Of a DNA stretch of 64,000 nt, positions 8,976 to 18,287 are shown in pieces (the first letter of the stretch is position 1; every line of letters begins with the position of its first letter). Both the position numbers and the translations under genes were made by a program. Origin of the DNA: JBEVJC01 sp040510375 (GTDB lineage Bacteria; Bacteroidota; Bacteroidia; Chitinophagales; Chitinophagaceae). The notes under the pieces were generated by a model. It was not told the origin of the DNA, did no database searches, and saw only the letters and a program-made list of their open reading frames with translations. The stretch is taken from the NCBI GenBank assembly GCA_040510375.1, contig JBEVJC010000019.1, positions 1 through 64,000 on the forward strand, given 5' to 3'.

Positions 8976-9920
8976 ATGAAAGCAGTTGTGTTATCCGGCC
9001 ATGGCGGAATTGAAACATTGAAACTTGCCGACATACCAGTCCCCGAAATAAAACCGGATGAGGTACTGATAGAAGTGAAGGCAATTGCGATAAATCCCGC
9101 TGATACCCTTGTAAGGGCAAACCATTCACTGGACTGGATCTTTAATGGTGAAACAAATAAAATCCTTGGATGGGATGTATCGGGTGTCGTGATTAAAACG
9201 GGTTCCGCTGTTGACCTTTTTACAGAGGGCGACGATGTATTCGGAACCATCAATCACCCCGGACACGGCCGGGCATATGCAGAATTTGTGGCGGCACCTG
9301 CAAGCCACCTCGCATTAAAGCCCATAAATATTACCCACGAAACCGCTGCAGCAGCCACGCTGGCTGCACTAACATCCCTGCAACCTATGCAGAAGGTGGG
9401 GGTTCACAAAGGCGATCGGGTATTGATTACCGCAGCTGGCGGGGGCGTTGGCCATTTCGCGGTGCAACTGGCAAAATATTTCGGCGCATATGTTATTGCA
9501 CTGGCCTCGGGGGCAAAAAGGGATTTTGTGCTGAGCCTTGGAGCCGATGAATTCGTGGATTACAAAACACAGAAGTTTGAAGATGTAATTCAAAATGTGG
9601 ACGTAGCTGTGGAAGGTGTAAAATCTGACGGACATATCCTGCGAACACTACATACAGTGAAAAGAGGAGGTACACTGATCAGCCTCTGGTCGCAGATTAC
9701 ACCCGAAGAAGCGGATACCGCCGCAAAGCTTGGCGTACATGCATTTTACAATGCCATTCAATCCAGCGGTACCGATATGCAGCTGATTGCGGAACTGCTT
9801 TCCAGCGGTGTACTCCGACCCCATATCTCCGAAGTGTATACTTTAAAGGATATATCACTTGCGCATGCTGCTATCGAGAAAAACAATACGCAGGGAAAAA
9901 TCATTGTCAAAATCAATTAA
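8976..9920 (+). CDS. NAD(P)-dependent medium-chain oxidoreductase (quinone reductase-like)
   Basis: 314 residues of the medium-chain dehydrogenase/reductase superfamily. A GroES-like N-terminal domain (about 1-120) is followed by a Rossmann domain with the nucleotide-binding loop AAGGGVGHFAVQLAK near residue 151. The zinc ligands of classical alcohol dehydrogenases are absent, which places it with zinc-independent quinone/enone reductases. It lies 90 bp after the LLM gene and 9 bp before the SnoaL-like gene. The substrate is unknown. Confidence 0.88.
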   Translation: MKAVVLSGHGGIETLKLADIPVPEIKPDEVLIEVKAIAINPADTLVRANHSLDWIFNGETNKILGWDVSGVVIKTGSAVDLFTEGDDVFGTINHPGHGRAYAEFVAAPASHLALKPINITHETAAAATLAALTSLQPMQKVGVHKGDRVLITAAGGGVGHFAVQLAKYFGAYVIALASGAKRDFVLSLGADEFVDYKTQKFEDVIQNVDVAVEGVKSDGHILRTLHTVKRGGTLISLWSQITPEEADTAAKLGVHAFYNAIQSSGTDMQLIAELLSSGVLRPHISEVYTLKDISLAHAAIEKNNTQGKIIVKIN

Positions 9921-9929
9921 CCTCCAGTT

Positions 9930-10379
9930 ATGAACAACGTATTAACCGATACTTTGCAGGTTCACGACGTGCAAAGACTAATGTCATCCTATTGCCGATT
10001 CGTAGATAAAAAAAAATGGGACCAGTTGGAAAGATTGCTGGTTAAGGATGTAAACCTGGTCTTCCAGGACGAGGCGGGGAATGCACTTTATTCATTTGAT
10101 TCTCCCGGGGCATTCACCCAGGCTGCTAAAGACGGGATCGGAGAATCTGCCACCGTGCATCACCTGCATAATCCCGAAATTGAAATACTTACCGACACTG
10201 AAGCCCGCGGTATCTGGGCCATGGAGGACCGGTTTTATTTTCCCGTACATGCGCCCAAGCCTTATTTTCATGGTTACGGACATTATCATGTAACATTTAT
10301 CCGCATCAACGAGGACTGGCAGATTCTTGACCTGCTGCTCACCAGGGTCCGGCTGGTTGTGACTGATATCGGGGGATAA
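9930..10379 (+). CDS. SnoaL-like / NTF2-fold protein
   Basis: 149 residues with the cone-shaped alpha+beta fold pattern: an N-terminal helix ending in RLMSSYCRFVDKKKWDQLERLL, strands around VHHLHNPEIEIL, and a C-terminal strand pair HYHVTFIRINEDWQILDLLL. Such proteins act as small-molecule isomerases, cyclases or dehydratases, or as binding partners; the fold alone does not give the reaction. Its position nine bases behind the reductase gene suggests that it acts on the same substrate. Confidence 0.8.
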   Translation: MNNVLTDTLQVHDVQRLMSSYCRFVDKKKWDQLERLLVKDVNLVFQDEAGNALYSFDSPGAFTQAAKDGIGESATVHHLHNPEIEILTDTEARGIWAMEDRFYFPVHAPKPYFHGYGHYHVTFIRINEDWQILDLLLTRVRLVVTDIGG

Positions 10380-10399
10380 ACTATCGACAAAATTAAGAA

Positions 10400-11125
10400 T
10401 CAATCCGCCCGGACCAGATCATGTGGTTTGTTTACAAAATGCAGGAACGAATTAAAATTTGCATTGTACTTTTTCATATTCACCTTGTAGTAGTAGGCAC
10501 CCTTCTTGGATCCCGACCGGTCCTTTTCATCAAGTTTCACCAGGAGTTTGGTAGAATTGATCTTCCTCGAAAAATTGCCACTGTCGAACGACCGGTTGTA
10601 TACACTTTCATACAGATACTGAAGCTGGGGCAGTGTGAATTTTTGCGGCAGCAGTTCAAACAACAGGGGATGAAGGGCTGATTTATACCTCAGGTGTTTT
10701 TTAGCCATCTCAACCATTTTATCATGATCAAAAATCAGTTCCGGGATCTGGTTGATCGAAACCCAATGCGGATGATAATGATCACTGAGCTGCCGCTTAT
10801 ACTCCTTCAGGTTAATCAGGGCGAAATAAGCAACAGATATGGTACGCTCCTGCGAATCACGTTTCACCTCACTGAACGTATGCAGCTGCTCAAGATACAT
10901 TCCGCTAAGACCGGTAAGGGTTGTAAGAACGCGAAGGGCCGCCTCATCGGTGGATTCGTCCTCACCCACGAAACCACCTACCAGGCTCCACTTACCTTTC
11001 ATCGGATTAAATCCTCTTTTGATCACCAGGAGTTTTAATTCCTCCCCATCATAGCCGAAAATTATGCAGTCCACGGCAAGGAGAAACCTGGACTGCTCTG
11101 AATATTTTCTCATGTTCACGTTCAC
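10400..11125 (-). CDS. araR: AraR-type arabinose regulator (degenerate Nudix + winged helix)
   Basis: 241 residues: an N-terminal Nudix-fold domain (about 13-145) joined to a C-terminal winged helix (about 155-235). The Nudix box is decayed. After GGFVGEDE the catalytic REUXEEXG segment reads RVLTTLTGL, with its acidic metal ligands lost, as expected for an effector-binding regulator of the NrtR type and not for a hydrolase. Bacteroidota use such a protein, AraR, as the L-arabinose-responsive repressor of arabinose catabolism. Here it is the last gene of the araB-araD-araA-symporter operon, 75 bp after the symporter, which fits autoregulation. Its probable operator is the TGACAATTAAT repeat upstream of araB. 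Confidence 0.9.
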   Translation of the reverse strand: MNVNMRKYSEQSRFLLAVDCIIFGYDGEELKLLVIKRGFNPMKGKWSLVGGFVGEDESTDEAALRVLTTLTGLSGMYLEQLHTFSEVKRDSQERTISVAYFALINLKEYKRQLSDHYHPHWVSINQIPELIFDHDKMVEMAKKHLRYKSALHPLLFELLPQKFTLPQLQYLYESVYNRSFDSGNFSRKINSTKLLVKLDEKDRSGSKKGAYYYKVNMKKYNANFNSFLHFVNKPHDLVRAD

Positions 11126-11200
11126 GTTAAAAAGACAAAATTAAAACAAACATGCGGTTACAAAATTTATCAATCGTTACCCCTGCATACACTACAGCAT

Positions 11201-12886
11201 TTACCAGAAACGAATGTACAGGGCAGAAATTATCATCAGGGTGATAACAATCAGCACAATCGTACTTTTTGAAACATTGAACATTCCTTTTTCCAGTATA
11301 AATGCCTTCGGATTAATTTTTGGTCCAGCCAGGCTGATCAGGATCATCGCGATCATGGTAAACATAAACGCAAGTCCCATGCAGATCAGGAATGGAATTT
11401 CCCAGGTACCATCGCCTTTGGGGTATGCAGTGTAGAACCAGGTTTCGTGACCGAATGTAGCCGGTGCGTATTCATTAAAGAATACAGAAAGTACAAACCC
11501 GGTAATTACACCCACGATTGCTGCTGTACCTGTTGTCCTTTTCCAGAACATCCCCAGTATGAACATTGCAAACACACCCGGGCTGATAAATCCGGTATAC
11601 TTCTGGATAAACGTGAAACCACCTGCACCTCCAATTCCAAGCAGGTCATCCCAGGTAAAGGCTATTGCCAGTATCATGGAAACCAGCACTACCAGTTTAC
11701 CGATCCGCACCATTTTTTTCTCGCTCGATTCCTTATCCAGGTATTTTTTATAAATGTCCAGTGTAAAAATGGTTGAAATACTATTGGCCTTACCAGCCAG
11801 TGAAGCAACGATAGCTGCAGTAAGTGCTGCAATTGATAAACCTTTCAGGCCTTCGGGCAGGAAGCTGAGGATTGCTGAATAGGCCCCATCCATTCCGCCC
11901 ACAAGGTTGGGCAGGTGACCGTTTTTATATAGAACATACGCGGCGATTCCGGGCAGCATCACAATAACAGGCATCATCAGTTTAAGAAGTCCTGCGAAAA
12001 GAATCCCGGTCCGGGCTGTCTGCAAATCCGCACCCAGCGCACGTTGCGTGATGTACTGGTTGCAACCCCAATAGTTCAGGTTCACAATCCACTGTCCCGC
12101 AAAATACATGGCAATACCCGGCAGGATAAGGTATTTGTCAATTTCCAGTTGTGAAGCTCCTGGTCCGGGTTTGGGGATAATCATTTCAAAATGTTCCGGT
12201 GCATCTTTCAGCAGCATATTAAAACCTGCAAGTGCATCGCGACCCAGTCCAAATTTTTCACTTACCAGTGTAAGTGCCATATAGGTAGTTGCAAGTCCAC
12301 CGATGATCAGCACCGTTACCTGGATCACATCTGTATATCCGATCACCTTCATACCACCAAGGGTAATGATGATGGCAAATATGGAGAGGCCGATCATGAT
12401 CTCGTGGAGGTATTGTCCACCGGTGAGACCATTAATCGCCACTGCACCCAGGTACAGGATCGATGTCAGGTTTACGAAAATGTAAAGAAACAACCAGAAA
12501 ATGGCCATGATCAGGGCCACTGTTTCGTTGTACCGCATTTTCAAAAACTGCGGCATGGTGAAAATTTTATTCTTCAGGTAAATGGGAATAAACCATACAG
12601 CAATTATGATCAGTGCAATGGCTGCAACCCATTCGTATGCTGCAACTGCAATACCCGCAAAAAATCCGTTGCCACTCATCCCAATAAACTGCTCGGCAGA
12701 TATATTGGAAGCGATCAGCGATGCACCAATGGCCCACCAGGTAAGGGATCCTTCTGCCAGGAAAAAGTCCCTGGTATTGGTCACTTCTTTTTTCTTCCTG
12801 TGATACACCCAGTATCCATAACCGGAAACAAGAATGAAGTAAACAGCAAAAATAAGGTAGTCGTAAAAACCGAGATCGTTGTTCAT
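11201..12886 (-). CDS. Sodium/sugar symporter (SSS family), probable arabinose importer
   Basis: 561 residues with about 14 predicted hydrophobic membrane segments. The N-terminal part has the SSS/SGLT signature (ASLIASNISAEQFIGMSG, then the substrate-site region of TM2-TM3), and the helix containing VASLAGKANSISTIFTLDIYKKYL corresponds to the TM8 Na+-site region. It resembles vSGLT and the AraP-type permeases that sit in Bacteroidota arabinose operons. Located between araA (58 bp) and araR (75 bp), it most likely carries L-arabinose across the inner membrane with Na+. Substrate identity is inferred from context. Confidence 0.9.
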   Translation of the reverse strand: MNNDLGFYDYLIFAVYFILVSGYGYWVYHRKKKEVTNTRDFFLAEGSLTWWAIGASLIASNISAEQFIGMSGNGFFAGIAVAAYEWVAAIALIIIAVWFIPIYLKNKIFTMPQFLKMRYNETVALIMAIFWLFLYIFVNLTSILYLGAVAINGLTGGQYLHEIMIGLSIFAIIITLGGMKVIGYTDVIQVTVLIIGGLATTYMALTLVSEKFGLGRDALAGFNMLLKDAPEHFEMIIPKPGPGASQLEIDKYLILPGIAMYFAGQWIVNLNYWGCNQYITQRALGADLQTARTGILFAGLLKLMMPVIVMLPGIAAYVLYKNGHLPNLVGGMDGAYSAILSFLPEGLKGLSIAALTAAIVASLAGKANSISTIFTLDIYKKYLDKESSEKKMVRIGKLVVLVSMILAIAFTWDDLLGIGGAGGFTFIQKYTGFISPGVFAMFILGMFWKRTTGTAAIVGVITGFVLSVFFNEYAPATFGHETWFYTAYPKGDGTWEIPFLICMGLAFMFTMIAMILISLAGPKINPKAFILEKGMFNVSKSTIVLIVITLMIISALYIRFW

Positions 12887-12944
12887 GGCAAGAATGGTTG
12901 TTTGACAGGCAGGGCACGTAAAGCCTGGTTATAGTTAAAGCAGT

Positions 12945-14444
12945 TTATTTATTTAACGCAAAAAAAACTTCGTTGACGCGGATCTCCTGCCTGAATGCCG
13001 GCAGTGTGGTTTCTTTTCCGATCAGCAGGAATTCAATTCCTGCTATATCGGCAAAATCCTGCAAATGTTCACGGGTTAGATTCTGGCTGTAACAGGTATG
13101 GTGCGCACCACCAGCGAGAATCCATGCTTCACAACCTGTCTTCATATCTGGCAATGGTTTCCATAATACACGTGCCACCGGAAGTTTGGGCAGGTCGTGT
13201 TTTGGTTTTACTGCTTCCACTTCATTTACGATCAGCCGGAACCTGTTACCCATATCAACGATCGAAGCATTCAGTGCAGCGCCGGCACCGGCCGTAAATA
13301 CCAGCCTGGCCGGATCTGCCTTACCTCCGATGCCGAGTGGATGCACCTGTACCGAGGGTTTGCCTTCGGCGATGCTTTCACAGATCTCCAGCATATGTGA
13401 ACCCAGCACCATCTCGTCCTGCGGATCGAAATGATAAGTATAGTCTTCCATAAATGAATTACCACCGGGAAGACCTGCCGCCATCACTTTCATTGCGCGT
13501 ACAAGTGCAGATGTTTTCCAGTCGCCTTCACCTGCAAAACCATAACCCGCTGTCATCATCCGTTGCGCGCCGATACCGGGCAGTTGCAACATTCCATGGA
13601 GGTCTTCAAACGTATCGGTAAACCCTTTGAATTTACCTTCCTCAAGAAATTTTTTGAGGCCAAGTTCAATCCTTGCTGCTTCAACAAGCGACTGACGTTT
13701 GCTCCCATTGGTTAACAAGTCTGGATCGAGTGTATAACTCTTTTCATATTCAGCAAGCAGTGTTTCCAGTTCAGGATCAGTTATTGTATTTATCACTTCA
13801 ACAAGATCACCGATGCCAAACGTATTTACAGAATAACCAAACTGGTATTCGGCTTCCACCTTGTCTCCTTCGGTTACGGCTACATAACGCATATTATCAC
13901 CAAAGCGTACAAACCGGGCACCCTGCCAGTCGGCCCATGCAGCAGCAGCCCTGGTCCATACCGCAATACTTTCCACAACGGCCGGGTTTTGCCAGTGTCC
14001 TGCAACTACTTTCCGGTTCCGGCGCAACCGGCTCACGATAAACCCGAATTCGCGGTCGCCATGAGCACTCTGGTTGAGGTTCATGAAATCCATATCAATC
14101 GCATCCCAGGGAATATCCCGGTTGAATTGTGTATGCAGGTGAAGCATTGGCTTCTGCAGGTTCTTCAATCCGTTGATCCACATTTTTGCCGGGGAAAATG
14201 TATGCATCCAGGTGATCACCCCGATTACATTAACATTGGCGTTGACTTCGGAAAGAACCCGGGTAACTTCTTCAGGTGTGGTGACGGTTGGTTTGCAGAC
14301 AATCGTTACCGGGATGGCCGGATCGGCACCAATTGATCTGGCAATTTCTTCGGAGTGTTGTGCTACCTGGTCCAGTGTTTTTTTACCATACAGGTGCTGA
14401 CTTCCTGTGATAAACCAGACTTCATATTTTTTAAGATCGATCAT
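12945..14444 (-). CDS. araA: L-arabinose isomerase
   Basis: 499 residues, the usual length. Catalyses L-arabinose to L-ribulose using Mn2+. The catalytic and metal residues fall at the numbering of the E. coli enzyme: Glu306 in GEGDWK, Glu333 in SFMEDYTYHF, His350 in LGSHMLEI, and a C-terminal His448-His449 pair in GGAHHTCYS. It lies between araD (47 bp) and the symporter gene, and is the second-to-third step gene of a five-gene minus-strand operon. Confidence 0.98.
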   Translation of the reverse strand: MIDLKKYEVWFITGSQHLYGKKTLDQVAQHSEEIARSIGADPAIPVTIVCKPTVTTPEEVTRVLSEVNANVNVIGVITWMHTFSPAKMWINGLKNLQKPMLHLHTQFNRDIPWDAIDMDFMNLNQSAHGDREFGFIVSRLRRNRKVVAGHWQNPAVVESIAVWTRAAAAWADWQGARFVRFGDNMRYVAVTEGDKVEAEYQFGYSVNTFGIGDLVEVINTITDPELETLLAEYEKSYTLDPDLLTNGSKRQSLVEAARIELGLKKFLEEGKFKGFTDTFEDLHGMLQLPGIGAQRMMTAGYGFAGEGDWKTSALVRAMKVMAAGLPGGNSFMEDYTYHFDPQDEMVLGSHMLEICESIAEGKPSVQVHPLGIGGKADPARLVFTAGAGAALNASIVDMGNRFRLIVNEVEAVKPKHDLPKLPVARVLWKPLPDMKTGCEAWILAGGAHHTCYSQNLTREHLQDFADIAGIEFLLIGKETTLPAFRQEIRVNEVFFALNK

Positions 14445-14491
14445 AATGTGTTTTTGTGCTTACTGAAAATGAATGGTGACTGAATATTATA

Positions 14492-15187
14492 TTATTGACC
14501 ATAATAACTATCACCGCCATGTTTGCGTTGGTAGTGTTTACGGATCAGTGACTCTTTCATCCGCCCCGCACCTGGTTTGAGTGACTCTGTAATGAATGCC
14601 ATCTTTGCCAGGGCCTCCAGCACCGCGCTGTTATAGACTGCTTTTTTACTGGTAGCTCCCCAGGTGAATGGCGCGTGATTGCCAACAAGAATCATCTCCA
14701 CTTCTTCATAACTATATCCCCGGCCCGCCAGGTCATTCAGGATCTGGAAACCGGTCTGGTATTCATAATCGCCGCTGATCAGCTCATCATCCATCGGTGG
14801 CGCGCAGGGTACATCATTGGTAAGATGGTCAGCATGAGTTGTGCCATATACGGGAATATCACGGAGTGTCTGCGCCCAGGCAGTTGCATAGGTTGAGTGT
14901 GTATGCACGATACTGCCCACCGCTGGCCAGTGTTTGTAAAGCACTGCATGTGTTTTGGTATCAGAGGAAGGGCGGAGTGTGCCGTCAATGGTATTGCCGT
15001 CGAAGTCGACGATCACCATTTTCTCCGGACTAAGCTCCTCATAGGGAACACCACTTGGTTTGATAGCGAATACTGCTTTCGAATGATCAGCAACACTTAC
15101 ATTTCCAAAGGTGAACAGTACCAGTCTAAGTTCCGGTAACTGCATGTTGGCGAGGTACGCTTCTTCCCTGATTGCCTGGTATGTCAT
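14492..15187 (-). CDS. araD: L-ribulose-5-phosphate 4-epimerase
   Basis: 231 residues, class II aldolase fold. Converts L-ribulose 5-phosphate to D-xylulose 5-phosphate for the pentose phosphate pathway. Zn2+ ligands His95 and His97 (IVHTHSTYA) and His171 (GNHAPF), with Asp76 (SSDTKTH) and Tyr229 near the C-terminus, match the E. coli AraD positions exactly. The start lies 10 bp after the araB stop, indicating cotranscription. Confidence 0.97.
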   Translation of the reverse strand: MTYQAIREEAYLANMQLPELRLVLFTFGNVSVADHSKAVFAIKPSGVPYEELSPEKMVIVDFDGNTIDGTLRPSSDTKTHAVLYKHWPAVGSIVHTHSTYATAWAQTLRDIPVYGTTHADHLTNDVPCAPPMDDELISGDYEYQTGFQILNDLAGRGYSYEEVEMILVGNHAPFTWGATSKKAVYNSAVLEALAKMAFITESLKPGAGRMKESLIRKHYQRKHGGDSYYGQ

Positions 15188-15197
15188 GAAAATATTG

Positions 15198-16892
15198 TTA
15201 GTGGTTATTTGCCTTGCTGAAACCTGTTGTTTCGTTTTCTATATACTCACCGAGTTGCAGGAAACGCCGGTATCGTTTTTCATAAACCGGCACCATTGCC
15301 GGGTTTGGATAGTATTTTATTTCAAAACCCTGGCCCATGGCCTTCATTGCGTCCTGTACATTGTTAAAAATTCCGGCAGCGGTTGCAGCAAACATGGCGG
15401 CACCAAGCGCGCAGGTCTGTTCACTCGCATGGATACGGATTGGCATATTCAATACATCGGCCATCATCTGCATAATGAATGGTGATTTTTTTGCCACACC
15501 ACCGGTGCCGATTAATCCCTTTACCGGAATTCCCTGGCTCACGAAACGATCGGAAATACTTCTTGCACCAAAACAGGTTGATTCTGCAATGGCACGGAAT
15601 AAACGGGCTGCATCGGTACCCAGGTTTAATCCGAGCAGCGCACTTTTCAGCAGCTGGTTTGCATCAGGTGTGCGCCGGCCATTCAGCCAGTCCACGCTGA
15701 TCTCACTCTGCTCATCAATGGGTAATGCTGCTGCTTTGGATGATAAAAGGGGAATTATTTTTGACCGGAATTCGTCCAGCAGTTTTTCTGATGTTTTGTT
15801 ATCGATCACCGATGATTTGGAAAGTAGTTCGGCAAATGGTTCTGTCAGCAAACGACCAAACCATGCGTATGAATCGCCGAAAGCCGATTGTCCCGCTTCC
15901 ATCCCAACCATGCCGGGGATTACTGAACCGTTCACCTGTCCGCAGATTCCTTTTACAAGGATTTCTGCACCGTTGGCAGGTGGAACAACCAGTATATCAC
16001 AGGTGGAAGTCCCCATGATTTTGCAAAGATGATAAGGTTCTATCTGCCCGCCCACTGCACCCATATGTGCATCGAAGGCGCCTACGCCAATTACAACACC
16101 GGCGGAAAGTCCAAGTCGTTCGGCCCATTCGGCCGACAAATTACCGGCACTGTCTGAAGCCGGATAGGCTTTCTCAAATAGCCTTCCGGTTATGCCCTGC
16201 AACAGCGGATCAAGACCAGTGAAGAATTTATCCGGTGGAAGTCCGCCAAACTCCGGTGCCCAGAGCGCCTTGTGTCCGGCTGCACAAACACTTCGTTTCA
16301 TCTGTTTAACATCGGTGCCGCCGGTAAGCAGGTATGGTATCCAGTCGCAGTGTTCCACCATTGAATAAGCTTTCTCCCTTACAACAGGATCAACCCTCAG
16401 TGTATGTAACATTTTTGCCCAGAACCATTCGGAAGAATAAATACCACCAACATAACGCAGGTAATTAACCTGACCAGCCAATGCATGTTCATTTATTTCT
16501 GCAGCTTCCTTAACAGCTGTATGGTCCTTCCAGAGAATGAACATGGCATTCGGATTTTCTTCCAGACCGGGGGTCATCGCCAGTGGTATACCTGTCCGGT
16601 CTACAAAACAGGGAGTGGATCCTGTAGTATCAACAGAGATCGCTTTGACAGCAGAAGCTACTGCGGGACCGGCTTTCAGAAGACATTGACGGATAGTAAA
16701 TTCAAGTCCTTCCACATAATCCAGCGGATGCTGCCTGAACTGGTTGCGATCCTCATTGCAATAAAGCTGTTGTTTCCACCTGGGGTAATGAAAAGTTGCA
16801 GCGGCCATTTCGTTGCCGTTGCCGGTATCGACTACAATGGTGCGGACAGAATCAGTTCCGAAATCAACACCAATGACATATTGTGCAGGCAT
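15198..16892 (-). CDS. araB: Ribulokinase
   Basis: 564 residues, FGGY carbohydrate kinase family. Phosphorylates L-ribulose with ATP. The N-terminal phosphate loop GVDFGTDSVRTIVVD, the domain-2 segment MGTSTCDILV, the catalytic-base region AFDAHMGAVGGQIEP and the C-terminal GLIGTGGVAKKSPFIMQMMA are all visible. It is the first gene of the arabinose operon and has a good Bacteroidota promoter directly upstream, with a repeated operator-like element over its -33 box. Confidence 0.97.
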   Translation of the reverse strand: MPAQYVIGVDFGTDSVRTIVVDTGNGNEMAAATFHYPRWKQQLYCNEDRNQFRQHPLDYVEGLEFTIRQCLLKAGPAVASAVKAISVDTTGSTPCFVDRTGIPLAMTPGLEENPNAMFILWKDHTAVKEAAEINEHALAGQVNYLRYVGGIYSSEWFWAKMLHTLRVDPVVREKAYSMVEHCDWIPYLLTGGTDVKQMKRSVCAAGHKALWAPEFGGLPPDKFFTGLDPLLQGITGRLFEKAYPASDSAGNLSAEWAERLGLSAGVVIGVGAFDAHMGAVGGQIEPYHLCKIMGTSTCDILVVPPANGAEILVKGICGQVNGSVIPGMVGMEAGQSAFGDSYAWFGRLLTEPFAELLSKSSVIDNKTSEKLLDEFRSKIIPLLSSKAAALPIDEQSEISVDWLNGRRTPDANQLLKSALLGLNLGTDAARLFRAIAESTCFGARSISDRFVSQGIPVKGLIGTGGVAKKSPFIMQMMADVLNMPIRIHASEQTCALGAAMFAATAAGIFNNVQDAMKAMGQGFEIKYYPNPAMVPVYEKRYRRFLQLGEYIENETTGFSKANNH

Positions 16893-16909
16893 GTGACAAG
16901 CTTTACGGT

Positions 16910-16944
16910 CAAAAATAATGTTATTTGTGATATTGACAATTAAT
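16910..16944 (-). promoter_or_regulatory. araB operon promoter with overlapping operator
   Basis: Minus-strand ATTG (16937-16940), exactly 19 bases, then TATTTTTG (16910-16917): a close match to TTTG-N19-TAnnTTTG, 18 bases upstream of the araB ATG. The plus-strand word TGACAATTAAT (16934-16944) covers the -33 box and is repeated at 17046-17056, so a repressor bound here would block RNA polymerase. AraR is the likely ligand. Confidence 0.65.
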
Positions 16945-17045
16945 ATTGCAACGGTTTAAAATTATCTCAGCAAAATGCTGATGCCGGTAAAAGCCAGTTG
17001 TAAGGTTACAAAATCACGGTATCGGCGGGAAATTATTTGTAGATA

Positions 17046-17056
17046 TGACAATTAAT
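17046..17056 (+). promoter_or_regulatory. Second copy of TGACAATTAAT
   Basis: An exact 11-base copy of the element over the araB -33 box, 112 bases away in the same 296-bp divergent araB / LacI intergenic region. The surrounding bases are also similar (GATAT before it, G or T rich after it). Possibly an auxiliary AraR operator. Confidence 0.45.
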
Positions 17057-17124
17057 GTGGCTTGAATTCAAAGCAAGCGTTTTTGGCTGATTTTAAAGGC
17101 AATATAGAAATATCTTTTTGATTC

Positions 17125-17136
17125 GCAATCGATTGC
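17125..17136. promoter_or_regulatory. LacI-type operator upstream of the LacI gene
   Basis: GCAATCGATTGC is a perfect 12-bp palindrome with a central CG, the typical form of a LacI-family operator, 53 bases upstream of the regulator's ATG. The same core recurs in front of GH127/146 and in the susC/esterase control region, so this is probably the autoregulatory site. Confidence 0.6.
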
Positions 17137-17188
17137 AGAAAAATATTCTCCGTTCTTTCACTATTTTTAGCACTTCTATTTTATTAGA

Positions 17189-18226
17189 ATGAAAAGTCGA
17201 AAGGAAGTCACCATTTACGATATCGCGGAAAGACTGCAACTGTCAGCAGCCACTGTCAGCCGGGCATTACAAAACCATCCGGCTGTCAATAAAAAAACAA
17301 AAAAAAAGATCCTCGATCTTGCCGGTGACCTGGGTTACCGGACCAACCATTTCGCCCGGAACCTCCGGAGCCAGCAATCCAAGACCATTGGCGTACTGGT
17401 GCACGAACTGAACAGTAACTTCATTACATCGGTGCTCGCGGGGATTGAAAAAGTGACTACTGCCGAGGGTTACGACCTGATCATCACCCACTCTTCAGAA
17501 AACCTTGCGCAGGAAAAAGCCAATGTCCGGAACCTCTTCGACAAACGCGTGGATGGGCTTATTGCCTCCCTTTCCTTTGAGACCGAAAACCTCGAACACT
17601 TCAACGCATTTTATGAAAAGGGAGTGCCGGTTGTTTTTTTCGACCGTGTTGAACAGGATGGAAACCGCACCGTAGTGGTTATTGATAATGAGAACTGCGG
17701 GTATATTGCCACCAAACACCTGATGGATCAGGGTTGCCGCCGTATCGCCCACATCACATCTACCCTCAAAAGGAATGTTTATTCCCAACGTTTCAACGGT
17801 TATAAACGGGCGCTGGCATCGGGTAAACTGCCTTTCCATAAAGACCTGCTGATCCTGGAAGACCTTAGCCAGCACGCAGGTGTAGATGCCGCAGAGCGTA
17901 TCCTGAAGCTGAAACCGCTGCCTGATGGCCTTTTTATAACCAATGATTTCCTGGCCGCCGTTATCATCAAAACACTAAAGGCAAAGGGAATCGCCGTTCC
18001 GGGCGATATTGCCGTGGTGGGATTTAACAACGATGCCATCGGCGAACTGATTGAGCCTACACTCTCCACCATTAATTACCCGGGACAGACAATGGGTAAA
18101 ATTGCCGCCCGTAACCTGATCGATCACCTGAAAGGAGGCACTACCCTGGCGCAGACAAGCACGATCACCGTCCATTCCAACCTGGTAGTACGCGAATCGT
18201 CACTCAAAACCACCCGAAAGAAATAA
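17189..18226 (+). CDS. LacI-family transcriptional regulator of the PUL
   Basis: 345 residues. The N-terminal helix-turn-helix (EVTIYDIAERLQLSAATVSR) and hinge helix are followed by a periplasmic-binding-protein-like effector domain beginning at KTIGVLVHELNSNF. It is divergent from araB and immediately upstream of the PUL hydrolase genes. Its probable operators share the core AATCGATT and sit at 17125, 18259, 29483, 29631 and 29657. The effector is probably a mono- or oligosaccharide released from the glycan. It is unusual to see a LacI protein rather than a hybrid two-component system or ECF sigma factor adjoining a PUL of this type. Confidence 0.93.
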   Translation: MKSRKEVTIYDIAERLQLSAATVSRALQNHPAVNKKTKKKILDLAGDLGYRTNHFARNLRSQQSKTIGVLVHELNSNFITSVLAGIEKVTTAEGYDLIITHSSENLAQEKANVRNLFDKRVDGLIASLSFETENLEHFNAFYEKGVPVVFFDRVEQDGNRTVVVIDNENCGYIATKHLMDQGCRRIAHITSTLKRNVYSQRFNGYKRALASGKLPFHKDLLILEDLSQHAGVDAAERILKLKPLPDGLFITNDFLAAVIIKTLKAKGIAVPGDIAVVGFNNDAIGELIEPTLSTINYPGQTMGKIAARNLIDHLKGGTTLAQTSTITVHSNLVVRESSLKTTRKK

Positions 18227-18256
18227 CTGGCTGTTTTTAAATAATTAAAGAAAACA

Positions 18257-18287
18257 GTTGCAATCGATTTCAAAATTATTAGTTTTG
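18257..18287 (+). promoter_or_regulatory. GH127/146 promoter with embedded LacI-type operator
   Basis: GTTG (18257-18260), 19 bases, TAGTTTTG (18280-18287) matches the Bacteroidota consensus. TGCAATCGATTTCA (18259-18272) fills the space between the two boxes. The stretch from the operator through the -7 box closely resembles that at 29631-29660. A second TTAGTTTTGGAA word at 18441-18452 lacks a -33 partner. Confidence 0.65.

Noticed and set aside
12191..12934. 247-codon plus-strand open frame
   Set aside because: It is the complement of the sodium/sugar symporter, with Cys/His-rich low-complexity content and no family signature.
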